Below, piece by piece: positions 1 to 9,700 of a stretch of 64,000 nt of DNA. The DNA comes from Rhodoblastus acidophilus (lineage in GTDB: Bacteria; Pseudomonadota; Alphaproteobacteria; Rhizobiales; Beijerinckiaceae): the NCBI RefSeq assembly GCF_900187365.1, contig NZ_FYDG01000003.1:62001-126000 (forward strand). Direction: 5' to 3'. Made by a program: the position numbers and the translations under genes. The notes beneath the pieces are model-generated. The model ran no database searches. It was not told where the DNA came from and saw nothing but the letters and a program-made list of their open reading frames with translations. Within the stretch, counting starts at the first letter, position 1, and the number at the start of each line of letters is the position of its first letter.

Positions 1-62
1 GAACATTGCGGTATTGGCTTTGTCGCGGGATTCTTGTTTTTGTTTTGCGTCGCGCCGCCGGC

Positions 63-1493
63 CTATTCCGCCGATTGGCGCAATTCGGGTTCCGGCTCCA
101 AACCTTCGAGCACGGCCTCGCGCCATTCGCGTTTGATCGGCAGGATCGGTGGGTTGGGCGCGTGCTGCGTTTCCGGCGTGGCCGGCGCGATGCTCTCGAT
201 GTTTTCCGTCTTCGACGCCTTGCGCATGAACAGATTGTAAATCAGCCATTGCGCGCGGCTGCGCTTGCCGGTGAGCGGGAAGCGGCTGGCGATGGATTTG
301 ACCGAGTAGAAATCCTTGTAGGCGCCGTCGAGGCCAAGGCGCAGCGTGTCCGGCTCCATTTGCGCGGGGCGATAGACGACATGGCCCTGGTCGTACATGG
401 TCCAGTCGAACGAGACGATGCGGTTGGCCTTTTTCATCTCGTACCAAGTCAGCGTGCCCGGATAGGGGGTGAGGGCGGAAAAGGCGCAGGCGTCGAAGCC
501 GGCGTCGATGTTGAAATTGACGGTGTGGTCGAAGACGGTCGCGTCGTCGCCGTCGAAGCCGAACATGAACAGGCCGAACACCGAAATGCCGTAGCTTTGA
601 ATCTTCTGCACCAATGCGGCGAAATGGTCGGGCTGGTTGACGAATTTATGCACGCTTTTCAGCGTGTCGCGCGAAATCGATTCAAAGCCGATGCTGAGCA
701 TGGTGCAGCCGCTTTCCGCCGCCAGCTCAAGCATCCTGTCGTCTTCGGCGAGCTTCGAGGTGACGCCGGCCTGCCAGCGAAAGCCGCGTCCTTTCAGCGC
801 CCGCATCACCTCTTTCGGGCGCTCCGGCGTGCCGAAGAAATCGGCGTCGTTGATGGAGATGTTGCGCGAGCCGCAGGCCTCCATTTCCGCGATCACCTCG
901 TCCACCGGGCGGTAGCGGAATTTCAGGCCGTTCATCAGCGGTTCGGCGCAAAAGGTGCAGCCCGTGTGGCAGCCGCGCGAGGTCTGCACGAAGGTTTTGT
1001 TCACATAGCGGTTCTGTTTCAGCAGATCGTAGCGCGGCATTTTCATGCCGACCATCGGATGCAGCTGGTGCGAGCGGTAGATGCCGCGCATCGCGCCGCC
1101 GCGCAGATCGTCGAGCAGCCGGTCCATCACCAGCTCCGCCTCGCCCACCACCACGGCGTCGCAATGCGACAGCGCCTCCTGCGCCATAAAACTCGGATGC
1201 ACGCCGCCCATCACCACGGGCACGCCCTTTTGGCGGAAGGCGTCGGCGATTTCGTAGCCGCGATTGACATAGGAGGTCATGGCGGAAATGCCCACGAGAT
1301 CCGCCGTGAGGTCGAAATCGACGGGCTCGATGTTTTCGTCCGTCAGCACGACTTCATACTGGTCGCGCGGGATGCAGGCCGCCACCGCCAACAGACCGGC
1401 GAGCGGAGAATAGAGCGCGCGGTTGAAATAAATCGGGCGGGTGGTCAGGGAATCGGTCTTGGGATTGATCAGATGGATGCGGCGCGTGGGCAT
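63..1493 (-). CDS. Cobalamin-binding-type radical SAM protein
   Basis: 476 residues. The N-terminal half (about residues 5-140) has the Rossmann-like B12-binding fold pattern seen in radical SAM enzymes of the BchE/methyltransferase class, including the segment VVMGGVHPSFMAQEA near 93-107. The radical SAM cluster motif CxxxCxxC is C175, C179, C182 (GCHTGCTFC). The C-terminal part from about residue 380 looks like the helical tail common in this class. Such enzymes use [4Fe-4S] and often B12 for methylations or ring rearrangements on lipids, pigments or cofactors; the substrate cannot be read from sequence. The gene lies 78 bases downstream of an RsbQ-like hydrolase on the same strand, so the two may be cotranscribed. 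The ATG at 1493 is the only start that keeps the whole B12-binding domain. Confidence 0.85.
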   Translation of the reverse strand: MPTRRIHLINPKTDSLTTRPIYFNRALYSPLAGLLAVAACIPRDQYEVVLTDENIEPVDFDLTADLVGISAMTSYVNRGYEIADAFRQKGVPVVMGGVHPSFMAQEALSHCDAVVVGEAELVMDRLLDDLRGGAMRGIYRSHQLHPMVGMKMPRYDLLKQNRYVNKTFVQTSRGCHTGCTFCAEPLMNGLKFRYRPVDEVIAEMEACGSRNISINDADFFGTPERPKEVMRALKGRGFRWQAGVTSKLAEDDRMLELAAESGCTMLSIGFESISRDTLKSVHKFVNQPDHFAALVQKIQSYGISVFGLFMFGFDGDDATVFDHTVNFNIDAGFDACAFSALTPYPGTLTWYEMKKANRIVSFDWTMYDQGHVVYRPAQMEPDTLRLGLDGAYKDFYSVKSIASRFPLTGKRSRAQWLIYNLFMRKASKTENIESIAPATPETQHAPNPPILPIKREWREAVLEGLEPEPELRQSAE

Positions 1494-1571
1494 GGAGGGG
1501 TTCCGAACAGCCAGACAACAGGCTGAACGGCGGCGGCGGCGCGCGGTTCCCGAGCGGCAGCCAAAATACCC

Positions 1572-2369
1572 TCACGCCGCCACGCGCGCCAGAATCGCGG
1601 CGACCTGATCCGCCGCCGTCACATGGGGCAGGTGGCCGCTGCTTTCGACGATAACGAGTTCGGCCTGCGGCCACAGCCCGGCCAGATGGCGGCCCACCGC
1701 CACCGGCACGACGGGGTCGGCGCTGGGCTGGATGATGGTGGTGGGCGTGCGATAGGCTTGCAGCTGCGGGCGCAAATCAATGGTGAACAGCAGTTGCGCC
1801 ATGGACAGGGCGACGTCCGGCCGCAGCGCCCGCAGTCCTTCGCGGAAATCGTCGATCGCCACGGAATTCGGCGCGCCCCCGACCGCGATGGGCGCGAAGG
1901 CCTCGGTCCAGGCGAGGTAATCGTCGCTGACAGCGTCGAGCAAGGCGTCGAGCTCCTCGCGGGTGAATCCGGCTTCATAGCCTTGGTCGCGGATGAAGCA
2001 AGGCGCCGGCGCGATCATGACGATGTGGTGGAACCGCTCCGGTTCGCGCGTGGCGGCCAGCATGCCGATCATGGAGCTCATCGAATGGCCGATCAGCGTG
2101 CAGGGGCCTTGGACGGTGGCGGCGATAATGCCGAGCAGGTCCTCGACATAGCCGTCGAGCGTGGCGTAGCGCGCGGAGTCGTAATGCTTGGGCGAGACCG
2201 CCCAGTCGAATCGGACCACCCGGCTACGCGCTTCCAGCAGCGGCAGCAGCTGCGTCCAGCAATTCTGGCTGGTCCCGAAACCGTTGCCGAGCACGAGGAC
2301 GCGCTCGCCGGCGCCGCTTATGGTCACCGCGTGTTTGGTCAGGAAATTGCGAGTCTTGGCGAAAAGCAT
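1572..2369 (-). CDS. RsbQ-like alpha/beta hydrolase
   Basis: 265 residues from the ATG at 2369. The open frame extends upstream to 2525, but that extension overlaps the tetR end and has no family similarity, while residues from MLFAKTRNF onward match the RsbQ/KAI2/DAD2 family in length and sequence. The catalytic triad can be placed at S96 (GHSMSS), D218 (PSADPV) and H246 (SGHLPH). Characteristic family segments are GFGTSQNCW near 30-38 and the APAPCF segment near 120-125. RsbQ works with a PAS-phosphatase in Bacillus stress signalling; plant relatives are strigolactone/karrikin receptors. No RsbP-like partner lies here. Its same-strand neighbour is the radical SAM gene. Substrate unknown; a small hydrophobic ester or lactone is a family-based guess. 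Confidence 0.85.
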   Translation of the reverse strand: MLFAKTRNFLTKHAVTISGAGERVLVLGNGFGTSQNCWTQLLPLLEARSRVVRFDWAVSPKHYDSARYATLDGYVEDLLGIIAATVQGPCTLIGHSMSSMIGMLAATREPERFHHIVMIAPAPCFIRDQGYEAGFTREELDALLDAVSDDYLAWTEAFAPIAVGGAPNSVAIDDFREGLRALRPDVALSMAQLLFTIDLRPQLQAYRTPTTIIQPSADPVVPVAVGRHLAGLWPQAELVIVESSGHLPHVTAADQVAAILARVAA

Positions 2370-2505
2370 GGCGGCCGTGTTGTCTGGCGGGCTGGCGCGT
2401 CGCGGATGGGTCAACGCGCGCGGCGAAAAAACGTCGAAACCCGCGTAGGCTTTTTGCGCTTCAATCGGTGAAGGCCAAGCCGACGCTATTCTAGCGCATT
2501 CAGGC

Positions 2506-3201
2506 TCAGCTTGCGAGGCCGCCATTGCGGCACGCGGCGAGGAAGAAGGCGACGCGTCTGTCGGCCTCGTTGACGAATTCGGCGCGCAGGGCCTCCAGCG
2601 GCTCGCCCGCCAGCGCCCGTATCAACAGCGGCAGCAGGTTCAGGTCGATGAAATAGCGCGCCGCGCGGGCCTGCCGTTCCTCGTTGTCGCCGAGCGCCGC
2701 GTCGAGCTGGCCGCATTGCGAGGCGCCCGCCAGCAATTGCCCGATGATCTCGCCGCCGCGCCGCCGCGCCATCCGGCCGAGGCTGCGCACCAGGTCAGGA
2801 AAGCGTCGGGATTCCGAGAGGCACAGCCGGTAAAGCCCAACGAATTCCTCGGTCAGCGTTTCATTGACCAGGGTGACGGCGATGCCGGCGAGCCGCGCCT
2901 CCAGCGTGTCGCCGGCCGGCTTGTGATCGCCGACGCGCGCGTGCTTGAGCGCGATCCGATCGGCCAGGGCGGCGGCGAACAGCGCCTCCTTGTTGGGATA
3001 ACGCGCGTAGATCGTCGGCTTGCCCGAACGGGCCGTTTCCGCGATCAGGTCGATGGAAGCGCCCTCGAAGCCGCGGTCGAGAAATACGCGTGTGGCCGCA
3101 TTGAGGATGCGGGCGTCCACCTCGCCTGCGCGCTCCAGCGGCGGACGCCCGCATCTCGTCCGCGTCTCGCGCTCGCTCCTCGGTTTTCCAGTATCTTCCA
3201 T
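2506..3201 (-). CDS. TetR/AcrR family transcriptional repressor
   Basis: 231 residues from the ATG at 3201. The N-terminal helix-turn-helix occupies roughly residues 25-75, with the family pattern ILNAATRVFLDRGFEGAS followed by GKPTIYARYPNKEALF. The rest is the variable helical ligand-binding domain. The frame stays open far upstream (to 4452), but that part runs antisense to emrA and is not protein-like. The gene is divergent from the EmrAB-type pump starting at 3379, and two TetR-type palindromes lie in the 177-base gap, so it very probably represses both itself and the pump and is released by a pump substrate. Confidence 0.9.
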   Translation of the reverse strand: MEDTGKPRSERETRTRCGRPPLERAGEVDARILNAATRVFLDRGFEGASIDLIAETARSGKPTIYARYPNKEALFAAALADRIALKHARVGDHKPAGDTLEARLAGIAVTLVNETLTEEFVGLYRLCLSESRRFPDLVRSLGRMARRRGGEIIGQLLAGASQCGQLDAALGDNEERQARAARYFIDLNLLPLLIRALAGEPLEALRAEFVNEADRRVAFFLAACRNGGLAS

Positions 3202-3252
3202 CGCCTTCACCCTGCCGGGATATAGGCGCCTCACGTCCTCGTGTAAAGCGAA

Positions 3253-3270
3253 CGAAACGGTGTCGTTTCG
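3253..3270. promoter_or_regulatory. Candidate TetR operator 1
   Basis: Perfect 18-base inverted repeat with 7-base arms CGAAACG and CGTTTCG around GTGT. It lies 51 bases upstream of the tetR ATG. Its core AACGGTGTCGTT is shared, with one base change, by operator 2, which supports a common binding protein. Confidence 0.65.
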
Positions 3271-3309
3271 TATTGAACAATGAGACCCGTCAACCCATGT
3301 AGCGGAACT

Positions 3310-3323
3310 GAACGGCGTCGTTC
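3310..3323. promoter_or_regulatory. Candidate TetR operator 2
   Basis: Inverted repeat with arms GAACG and CGTTC around GCGT. The core AACGGCGTCGTT differs from operator 1 by one base. The two centres are 55 bases apart, about five helical turns. It lies 55 bases upstream of the emrA-like ATG. Confidence 0.6.
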
Positions 3324-3378
3324 CATTGTCGCGCTTGCGCCGCGTTTCGCGGCCGCGCGGTCCAGGCGGGAGCAGTGA

Positions 3379-4692
3379 ATGCTGAAAGACCAGGATTACA
3401 TCGAGGACAAGGAAGCGCAGAATTCCGCCGAAGCCGGACCCTCCATCAAATCTCGAAAGGTGAGAGTCGCGGAGAAGGGCGAGGCGCGTCCGGCTCGTCC
3501 ACCGGCGCCGGAAACAAAGCGCACCGCGCCTCCCGATGGTGATCGCCCGGCCGCCGATCAGACGGACGCGGGCGCCGCGCCATCCGACCACGATGACAAG
3601 CCAGGGCGCGGGTTCGTTCGCCGCCGCCCCGTCGCATCGGCGTTCGGCGCGCTGCTGATAGTGGGCGCGCTCGGGGCGGGCTACCTCTGGTGGGACGAAT
3701 CCAGCCATTTCCAGAGCACCGACGACGCCTTCATCGCCTCGCGGCCGGTCGCGCTGGCGCCGAAAGTTTCGGGCTATGTCACCGAGGTTCCCGTCACCGA
3801 CAACGAGCATCTCGGAAAGGGCGCCGTGATCGCGCGGATCGACCCGCGCGATTATCGCGTCGCGCTCGAACAGGCCGAGGCGCAGGTGGGCGCCGCCCAG
3901 GCGAACATCAAAAACATCGACGCGCAGATCGCCGTGCAGCAAGCGCAGATCGCGGCCAACGAGGCGCAGGTCGATCAGGCGCAGGCGACGCTCGTCTTCG
4001 CCCGGCAGCAGTCCGCCCGCTATGAGCAACTGGCGCAGCGCGGCGCCGGTTCTGTGCAGAATGCGCAGCAATTCAACGCGCAATCGGCGCAGCAGCAGGC
4101 GGCGCTCAAAACCGCGCAGGCGGGCGTCGAGGTGGCGCGGCGCCAGGTGGAGTCGCTTCGGGCGCAACGCCTCAGCGCGCAGGCGAGCCTCGCTCAGGCG
4201 CAGGCGCAGGCCGATCAGGCGCGGCTCAACCTCAGCTACACTACGGTCGCCGCCGCCGAACCGGGGCGGGTGGTCAACCTCACCGCCGAGCCCGGCGAGT
4301 TCGCCGCCACGGGCGCGAACCTCGCCATGTTCGTGCCCGACGAGATCTGGGTGACCGCCAATTTCAAGGAAAACCAGCTCGACGCCATGCGAGCCGGCCA
4401 GAAGGCGACCTTCGAGATCGACGCCTATCCCGGCCGCACGATCACCGGCCACGTCGAGAGCATTCAGCCTGGTTCCGGCACCGCTTTTTCGCTGCTGCCG
4501 GCGCAGAACGCCACCGGCAATTACGTGAAAATCGTGCAGCGCGTGCCCGTCAAGATCGTCATCGACGCCCCGCCGGCGGATGTGACGCTCGGTCCGGGCA
4601 TGTCGGTGGTCCCCAGCGTGCGCGTGGACGCGTCGCCCTCGCTCTACGAGCGCCTCGCCGGCGCTGTCGACAGGCTCTGGAGCAAGTCATGA
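3379..4692 (+). CDS. EmrA/HlyD-type membrane fusion protein
   Basis: 437 residues; periplasmic adaptor of a drug efflux pump. The first 80 residues are a cytoplasmic tail rich in Pro, Asp and Lys, longer than usual for EmrA. One membrane segment lies at about 86-106. Then come the first lipoyl half (VSGYVTEVPVTDNEHL), a long Ala/Gln-rich coiled-coil hairpin (about 160-285), the second lipoyl half, and a beta-barrel with the family signature WVTANFKENQL. A GGGAG ribosome site precedes the ATG. The stop overlaps the next start (ATGA), so translation is coupled to the permease. No outer-membrane TolC gene is adjacent. Probably controlled by the divergent TetR protein. Confidence 0.93.
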   Translation: MLKDQDYIEDKEAQNSAEAGPSIKSRKVRVAEKGEARPARPPAPETKRTAPPDGDRPAADQTDAGAAPSDHDDKPGRGFVRRRPVASAFGALLIVGALGAGYLWWDESSHFQSTDDAFIASRPVALAPKVSGYVTEVPVTDNEHLGKGAVIARIDPRDYRVALEQAEAQVGAAQANIKNIDAQIAVQQAQIAANEAQVDQAQATLVFARQQSARYEQLAQRGAGSVQNAQQFNAQSAQQQAALKTAQAGVEVARRQVESLRAQRLSAQASLAQAQAQADQARLNLSYTTVAAAEPGRVVNLTAEPGEFAATGANLAMFVPDEIWVTANFKENQLDAMRAGQKATFEIDAYPGRTITGHVESIQPGSGTAFSLLPAQNATGNYVKIVQRVPVKIVIDAPPADVTLGPGMSVVPSVRVDASPSLYERLAGAVDRLWSKS

Positions 4693-6257
4693 GCGAACGC
4701 GGCGCAGCGCCGCCCGTCGTCGCGGAGGGCGTGAATCCCTGGCTGATCGCGGTGGTCGTGGCGCTGGCCGCCTTCATGGAGGTGCTGGACACCACCATCG
4801 CCAATGTCGCCCTGCGCTATATCGCCGGCAGCCTCGGCGTCAGCGCCGACGAATCCTCCTGGGTGGTCACCACCTATCTCGTCTCCAACGCCATCATCGT
4901 CACGGCGACCAGTTTCTTCGCGCAAAAATTCGGCCGAAAGAGTTTTTTCCTGTTCTGCCTTGGCCTGTTCACCGTCAGTTCGGTGCTGTGCGGCTTCGCC
5001 TGGAATTTGAACTCCCTGCTGGCTTTTCGCCTGCTGCAAGGCCTGGCGGGCGGCGGCATGGTGCCGGTGGCGCAATCCATTCTCGCCGATTCCTTCCCGC
5101 CGCAGAAGCGCGGCCAGGCTTTCGCCCTGTTCGGCGTGGCCGTGGTGGTGGCGCCGGTGATCGGCCCGACGCTCGGCGGCTGGCTGTCCGACAATCTGTC
5201 GTGGCACTGGTGCTTTCTCATCAACGGCCCGGTCGGCCTGCTGTCGATGGCGCTGATCTACGCCCTGATCAACGAGACGCCGCCCACCGCGCGCGCCGCC
5301 CGTTTCGACTGGATCGGCTTCGTGCTGGTCGCCTGTTTCCTCGGCTCGCTCGAAGTCATTCTCGATCGCGGCCAGATCGAGGACTGGTTCGCCTCGCGCT
5401 TTATCGTCACCTTCGCCGCAATCGCGGCGCTCGCCTTCGTCGCGACGATCCCGTGGGAACTCAAGCACAAGTCTCCGTTGGTCGACCTGCGCATGCTCGC
5501 CAGCCGCCAGTTCGGCGCCTGTTTCGTGGTCATGCTGGCGACCGGCGCCATCCTGCTGGCGACGACGCAGTTCATGCCTCAGATGGTGCAGGAGGATTTC
5601 GGCTATACCGCGACCTGGGCGGGGCTGGCGCTGTCGCCGGGCGGCCTGGTGGCGATGGTCATGATGTTCACGGTCGGACAATTGTCGCGCCGCGTCCAGC
5701 CGAAATATCTGATCGCCGCGGGCTCGGCCGTCTGCGCCTTCTCCATGTACGGACTGACCGGCCTTAACGGCGACGTTGACTTCTGGTTCTTCGCCGATTG
5801 GCGCATGGTGGTGAGCGTCGGCCTGCCGCTGATCTTCATTCCGATCACCGCCGCCTCCTATGACGGCCTGCCCCCCGGCAAGACCGACATGGCCTCGGCG
5901 CTGCTCAACGCCGCCCGCAACACCGGCGGCTCCATCGGCGTGTCGCTGGCCTCGAACGTGCTCGCGCATCGCCAGCAGTTTCACCTCAGCCGTCTCGCCG
6001 AACAGAGCGTCCCGTCGAATCTTTCGTATCAGCAGACGATGCAGCAGGCGACCGACTATTTCGCGCAAAACGGTTCGGCCGCGCAGGCCAAGGCGCAAGC
6101 TTTCGCCTGGATCGGCCAGCAGGCGCAGGCGCAGGCGTCGCTGCTGGCGTATATCGATGTGTTCTGGACGTTGATGCTGGTGTCGCTGGCGGCGATCCCG
6201 CTCGCGTTGCTGCTGCGCAAAGTCAAACTGGGCGGCGCCGCGCCGGCGGGACATTGA
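4689..6257 (+). CDS. EmrB/QacA-type DHA2 multidrug MFS transporter
   Basis: 522 residues with about 14 predicted membrane helices, the usual layout of the DHA2 drug:H+ antiporter family. The start of helix 1 carries the conserved acidic motif EVLDTTIANVALRYIAGSL, and motif C appears as GVAVVVAPVIGPTLGGWL (about 150-167). It begins inside the stop of the adaptor gene, so the two form a pump unit that would export hydrophobic compounds across both membranes with a TolC partner encoded elsewhere. Substrate cannot be inferred. Confidence 0.93.
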   Translation: MSERGAAPPVVAEGVNPWLIAVVVALAAFMEVLDTTIANVALRYIAGSLGVSADESSWVVTTYLVSNAIIVTATSFFAQKFGRKSFFLFCLGLFTVSSVLCGFAWNLNSLLAFRLLQGLAGGGMVPVAQSILADSFPPQKRGQAFALFGVAVVVAPVIGPTLGGWLSDNLSWHWCFLINGPVGLLSMALIYALINETPPTARAARFDWIGFVLVACFLGSLEVILDRGQIEDWFASRFIVTFAAIAALAFVATIPWELKHKSPLVDLRMLASRQFGACFVVMLATGAILLATTQFMPQMVQEDFGYTATWAGLALSPGGLVAMVMMFTVGQLSRRVQPKYLIAAGSAVCAFSMYGLTGLNGDVDFWFFADWRMVVSVGLPLIFIPITAASYDGLPPGKTDMASALLNAARNTGGSIGVSLASNVLAHRQQFHLSRLAEQSVPSNLSYQQTMQQATDYFAQNGSAAQAKAQAFAWIGQQAQAQASLLAYIDVFWTLMLVSLAAIPLALLLRKVKLGGAAPAGH

Positions 6258-6371
6258 CGCGGCCGGCGCCGGCTCCACAACGAAAAACGCGAATCCAAAA
6301 GCGATTTTGGCGAAAAGTGAAAATGGAAAAGGCGTGGAGTCGGCTCATTGACGGCGCATATGTTCTTGTTT

Positions 6372-6387
6372 TGTTTCACGTGAAACG
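6372..6387. promoter_or_regulatory. parS: parS-like centromere site
   Basis: TGTTTCACGTGAAACG matches the bacterial chromosomal parS consensus TGTTTCACGTGAAACA at 15 of 16 positions. The inner 14 bases form a perfect palindrome. ParB/Spo0J binds such sites to nucleate the partition complex near the replication origin. Its position in a gap between two convergent genes is typical of a structural chromosomal site rather than a promoter element. Confidence 0.8.
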
Positions 6388-6632
6388 GGGCGGCGCGCGA
6401 AGAAAGCGGCCTCGTAATAAATTGATATAAAAAAGAAAATGACCGGGCTTATCGCCAGGCCCGACAGAAATCCCCCCCGATTTTTGTCCGGCCTCCGGCT
6501 GTGCAACCAAACGCGTGTAGGTGCGAAAACAGTCGGTTTTTTTCAAGAATCGCGCAGTTTTTTCACAAAATGGACGGTTTTCGACGTGTTTTGCGCAAAA
6601 CCGTTTCAACTCTAAATAGAAATTTCGAGAAA

Positions 6633-6651
6633 ATCGGCTTTTTCAGCCGAT
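6633..6651 (-). terminator. Rho-independent terminator of the hybrid kinase
   Basis: Read on the minus strand, a 7-base perfect stem (ATCGGCT/AGCCGAT) with a 5-base loop is followed by a short T-rich tract. It lies about 50 bases past the kinase stop codon. Confidence 0.55.
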
Positions 6652-6701
6652 CTGTGGGGCGCCAGAAAAACACCACGGCGACGCCCGCGCCGCCGTTCGC
6701 C

Positions 6702-9700
6702 TCAAGCCGGGCGACGCGCCGACCGGAGCGCCGCGATCAGCTCGTCCTGCCGGAACGGCTTGGCCAGCCGGGGCAGGCCGGGATCGCGGCCGGCGGGCAG
6801 CTCTGCGTAGCCGGTCGCGAGGATGATCGGCAGGTCCGGCCGGAGGCTTTGCAGCTTGCCGGCCAATTCGCAGCCGGTCATGCCGGGCATGGCGTGGTCG
6901 GTGATGACGAGGTCGAAGTCGGGATGCTGGTCCACGACGTCCAGCGCCTTGCGGCCGCTGTTCGCCTCGAACACGGCGTGCCCGAGATCTTCGAGCATCG
7001 CCACCGTCCCCATCGCGACCAGCGCATCGTCGTCGACGACCAGGATTTTCATCGGCGCTCCTTCATCCGCGTCGGCGTCCAGGGACGGCGCCGCCGGCGC
7101 CGCCGGCTGCATGCCGGCCGGCGCTTGCGGCAGCCAGAGATCCACCGTCGCGCCGCGCCCGATTTCGCTGTGAAGACGCAGCGCGCCGCCCGATTGCGCG
7201 GCGAGTCCCTGCACCATGGACAGGCCAAGCCCCGTGCCCTTGCCGACGCCCTTGGTCGTGAAGAACGGCTCGGTCGCCTTTCTGAGCGTTTCCGCGTCCA
7301 TGCCGCCGCCGGTGTCGACAATGCGGATGCGGACATAGTCGCCGGCGGCGAGATCGGGCGCATTGGCCTCCGCCGCCAGCGCCGCGGCCGACACGCTGAG
7401 GGTTCCGCCGCCCGGCATGGCGTCGCGCGCGTTGACCGCGAGATTGAGCAGCGCCAGTTCGAGCTGGTTGGCGTCAACCCGCACCGGCGGCAGCCGCGCC
7501 GGGAAGTCCGTGTCGATGCGGATCGACGGTCCCAGCGACCGCGACAACAGGTCGAGCATGTCGTCGAACAGCGCCGCCACGTCGACGGTGGCCACGTTCA
7601 GCTCCTGCCGGCGCGCGAAGGCGAGCAGCCGCTTCGACAGGGCGGCGCCGCGTTCGGCGCCCTTCACGGCGCCTTCGATCAGCGTGGCGGTCCTGAGATC
7701 GGGAATGCGCTTCTTGGCGAGATCGAGATTGGTGAGGATGGCGGCCAGCAGATTGTTGAAATCGTGGGCGACGCCGCCGGTGAGCTGGCCGATCGTCTCC
7801 ATCTTCTGCGCCTCGAACAGCTCCGCCTGCGCCTTGGCCAGCGCCTCCTGCTGCCGGATTTTCTGCGTCACCTCATAGGAAATATGCAGCGCGCCCATCA
7901 ACCGGCCGTCGGGATGGCGCAGCGGGCTGAACTTCATCTCGTACCAGCGTTTTTCCAGCGCGTCGTCGCCGTATTCGCCGGTTTCGACCACGATCTCGCC
8001 GTTCAGCGCGCGCGACCAGATCGCCATGGACGAGGCGAGTTGCTCGGGCCATTCCGCCAGAATCTCCAGCAGGCTGTCGCCGACGCGGGGCCGTTTGCCA
8101 AAGACGCGCACATATTCGTCGGCGTTGGCCCTGTTGATGGCGAGCAGGCGGAAATCCGGCGTGATGGCCTGGATAAACGCGTCATTGGCCTCGATGATGT
8201 CGCTCCAGAGGCGCCGGCCTTCGAGCGCCTCGGCCACCCGGCGCTCGAGGTCGGCGTTGAGATCGCGCAAGCGCTCCTCGTTGAGCCGGCGCGCCGTGAC
8301 ATCGTAGATCAGGCCGCGCACGGCGATGGGGGCGCCGTGCGGGCCGCGCACGATCTCATTATGCGCGGCGATCCAGCGGACGCCGGCCGGATGCGTCACC
8401 CGGAATTCGTTTTGGGAGTCGCTCGCGTCCGATCCGGCGGCCTTGAGCAGGTTCTGGCGCAGGGCGATGCGGTCCTCAGGATGCGTTCGCGCCAGCCAGT
8501 CGTCGATCCCGCGCGGCGCGTCGTCGCCAAAGCCGAACAGTTCGCGCGTGCGCGCCGCCGCCGTGATCTCGCCGGTTGCGAGGTCGAGCGAATATTCGCC
8601 CATCTTGCCGGCTTCGAGCGCCGCGCGCAGACGCGCCTGGCTGTCGAGGATTTCCTGCTCGGCCCGCTTGCGGTCGGTGATGTCGATCGAGGCGCCGATC
8701 AGCCCGACCACCTCGCCCGAAGCGTCGCGAAACGGCGCCTTGGTCGAAAACCAGATGGAGCGGCGCCCGTCGGGCGAGGACACTTCTTCCTCGAACGTCG
8801 CGGTCGTTCCGCTCATCATCACGTTCTGGTCGTTGGCCATCACCGCCTGCGCCTGCGCGCGGTCGCCGAGCAGATCGGCGTCGGTTCGGCCAAGGCAGGC
8901 CAGCAGCGGCTTGCCGATGAGATCGGTGGCGCCGCGATTGGCGAACACCATGCGGCCCTCGCGATCCTTGCAATAGACCACGCCGGGAATCGCGTCCATC
9001 AACGCCGCGAGCCGCGCCTTGACCTGATCGCGCTCCGCCTCCACCGCGCGGCGGGCCTCGATGTCGAGCAGCACGCCGGGAAAACGCATCGGCGTTCCGT
9101 CCGGCCCGCGATCGACGCGTCCGTTGGCCTCGACCCAATGATAAGCGCCATCGGCGCCGCGCACGCGATATTGCCGCGCAAAAGCGCCGCCGCTTCGGAT
9201 CGCCTCGTCCACCGCCGCCATCACGGCGGACCGGTCCGCCGGATGAATGTTGGCGACGGCCTCGTCAAGGCCGATCCCGGCGCGGCAGCGTTCGGGATCA
9301 AGCCCGAAGGCCTCGGCGAAGCGCGCGTCGGCGGTCAGGCGGTCGCGCGGCAAATTCCAGTCCCACACCCCGATGATCGCGCCGGCGTCGAGCGCGAGTT
9401 GAACCCGCTCCGACGTCTCGCGCAATTGCTCTTCCACGCGCTTGCGCGCCGTGATGTCGATCGCCGTGCCGATCACGCGCACACATCGTCCCTGGGCGTC
9501 GAACACGCCGCGCCCCTTGGCGGCCACCCAGCGCAGGACGCCGTCCTCCTTGCCCACGGTGCGGTATTCGACGTCGTAAAGCGCGCGGCGCCGCGGGTCG
9601 CAGGCCGCCGCATAGGCCGCGCTGACGCGATCGCGATCGTCCGGGTGCAGGCAGGCGTAGAAATCGGCCCGCATGGTCACGGGCGCATCGGCCGAGACGC

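Larger units (their letters stand above)
6258..6701. other. 444-base intergenic gap with parS-like site
   Basis: No convincing gene. It is more AT-rich than its surroundings, with many A and T runs between 6400 and 6660. It lies between the 3' ends of emrB and the hybrid kinase, so it should not need promoters. It contains the parS-like palindrome (6372-6387) and a terminator hairpin for the kinase (6633-6651). Confidence 0.7.

Noticed and set aside
3202-4452. Upstream extension of the TetR frame
   Set aside because: It is antisense to emrA and lacks conserved sequence; the HTH domain starts normally after the ATG at 3201.
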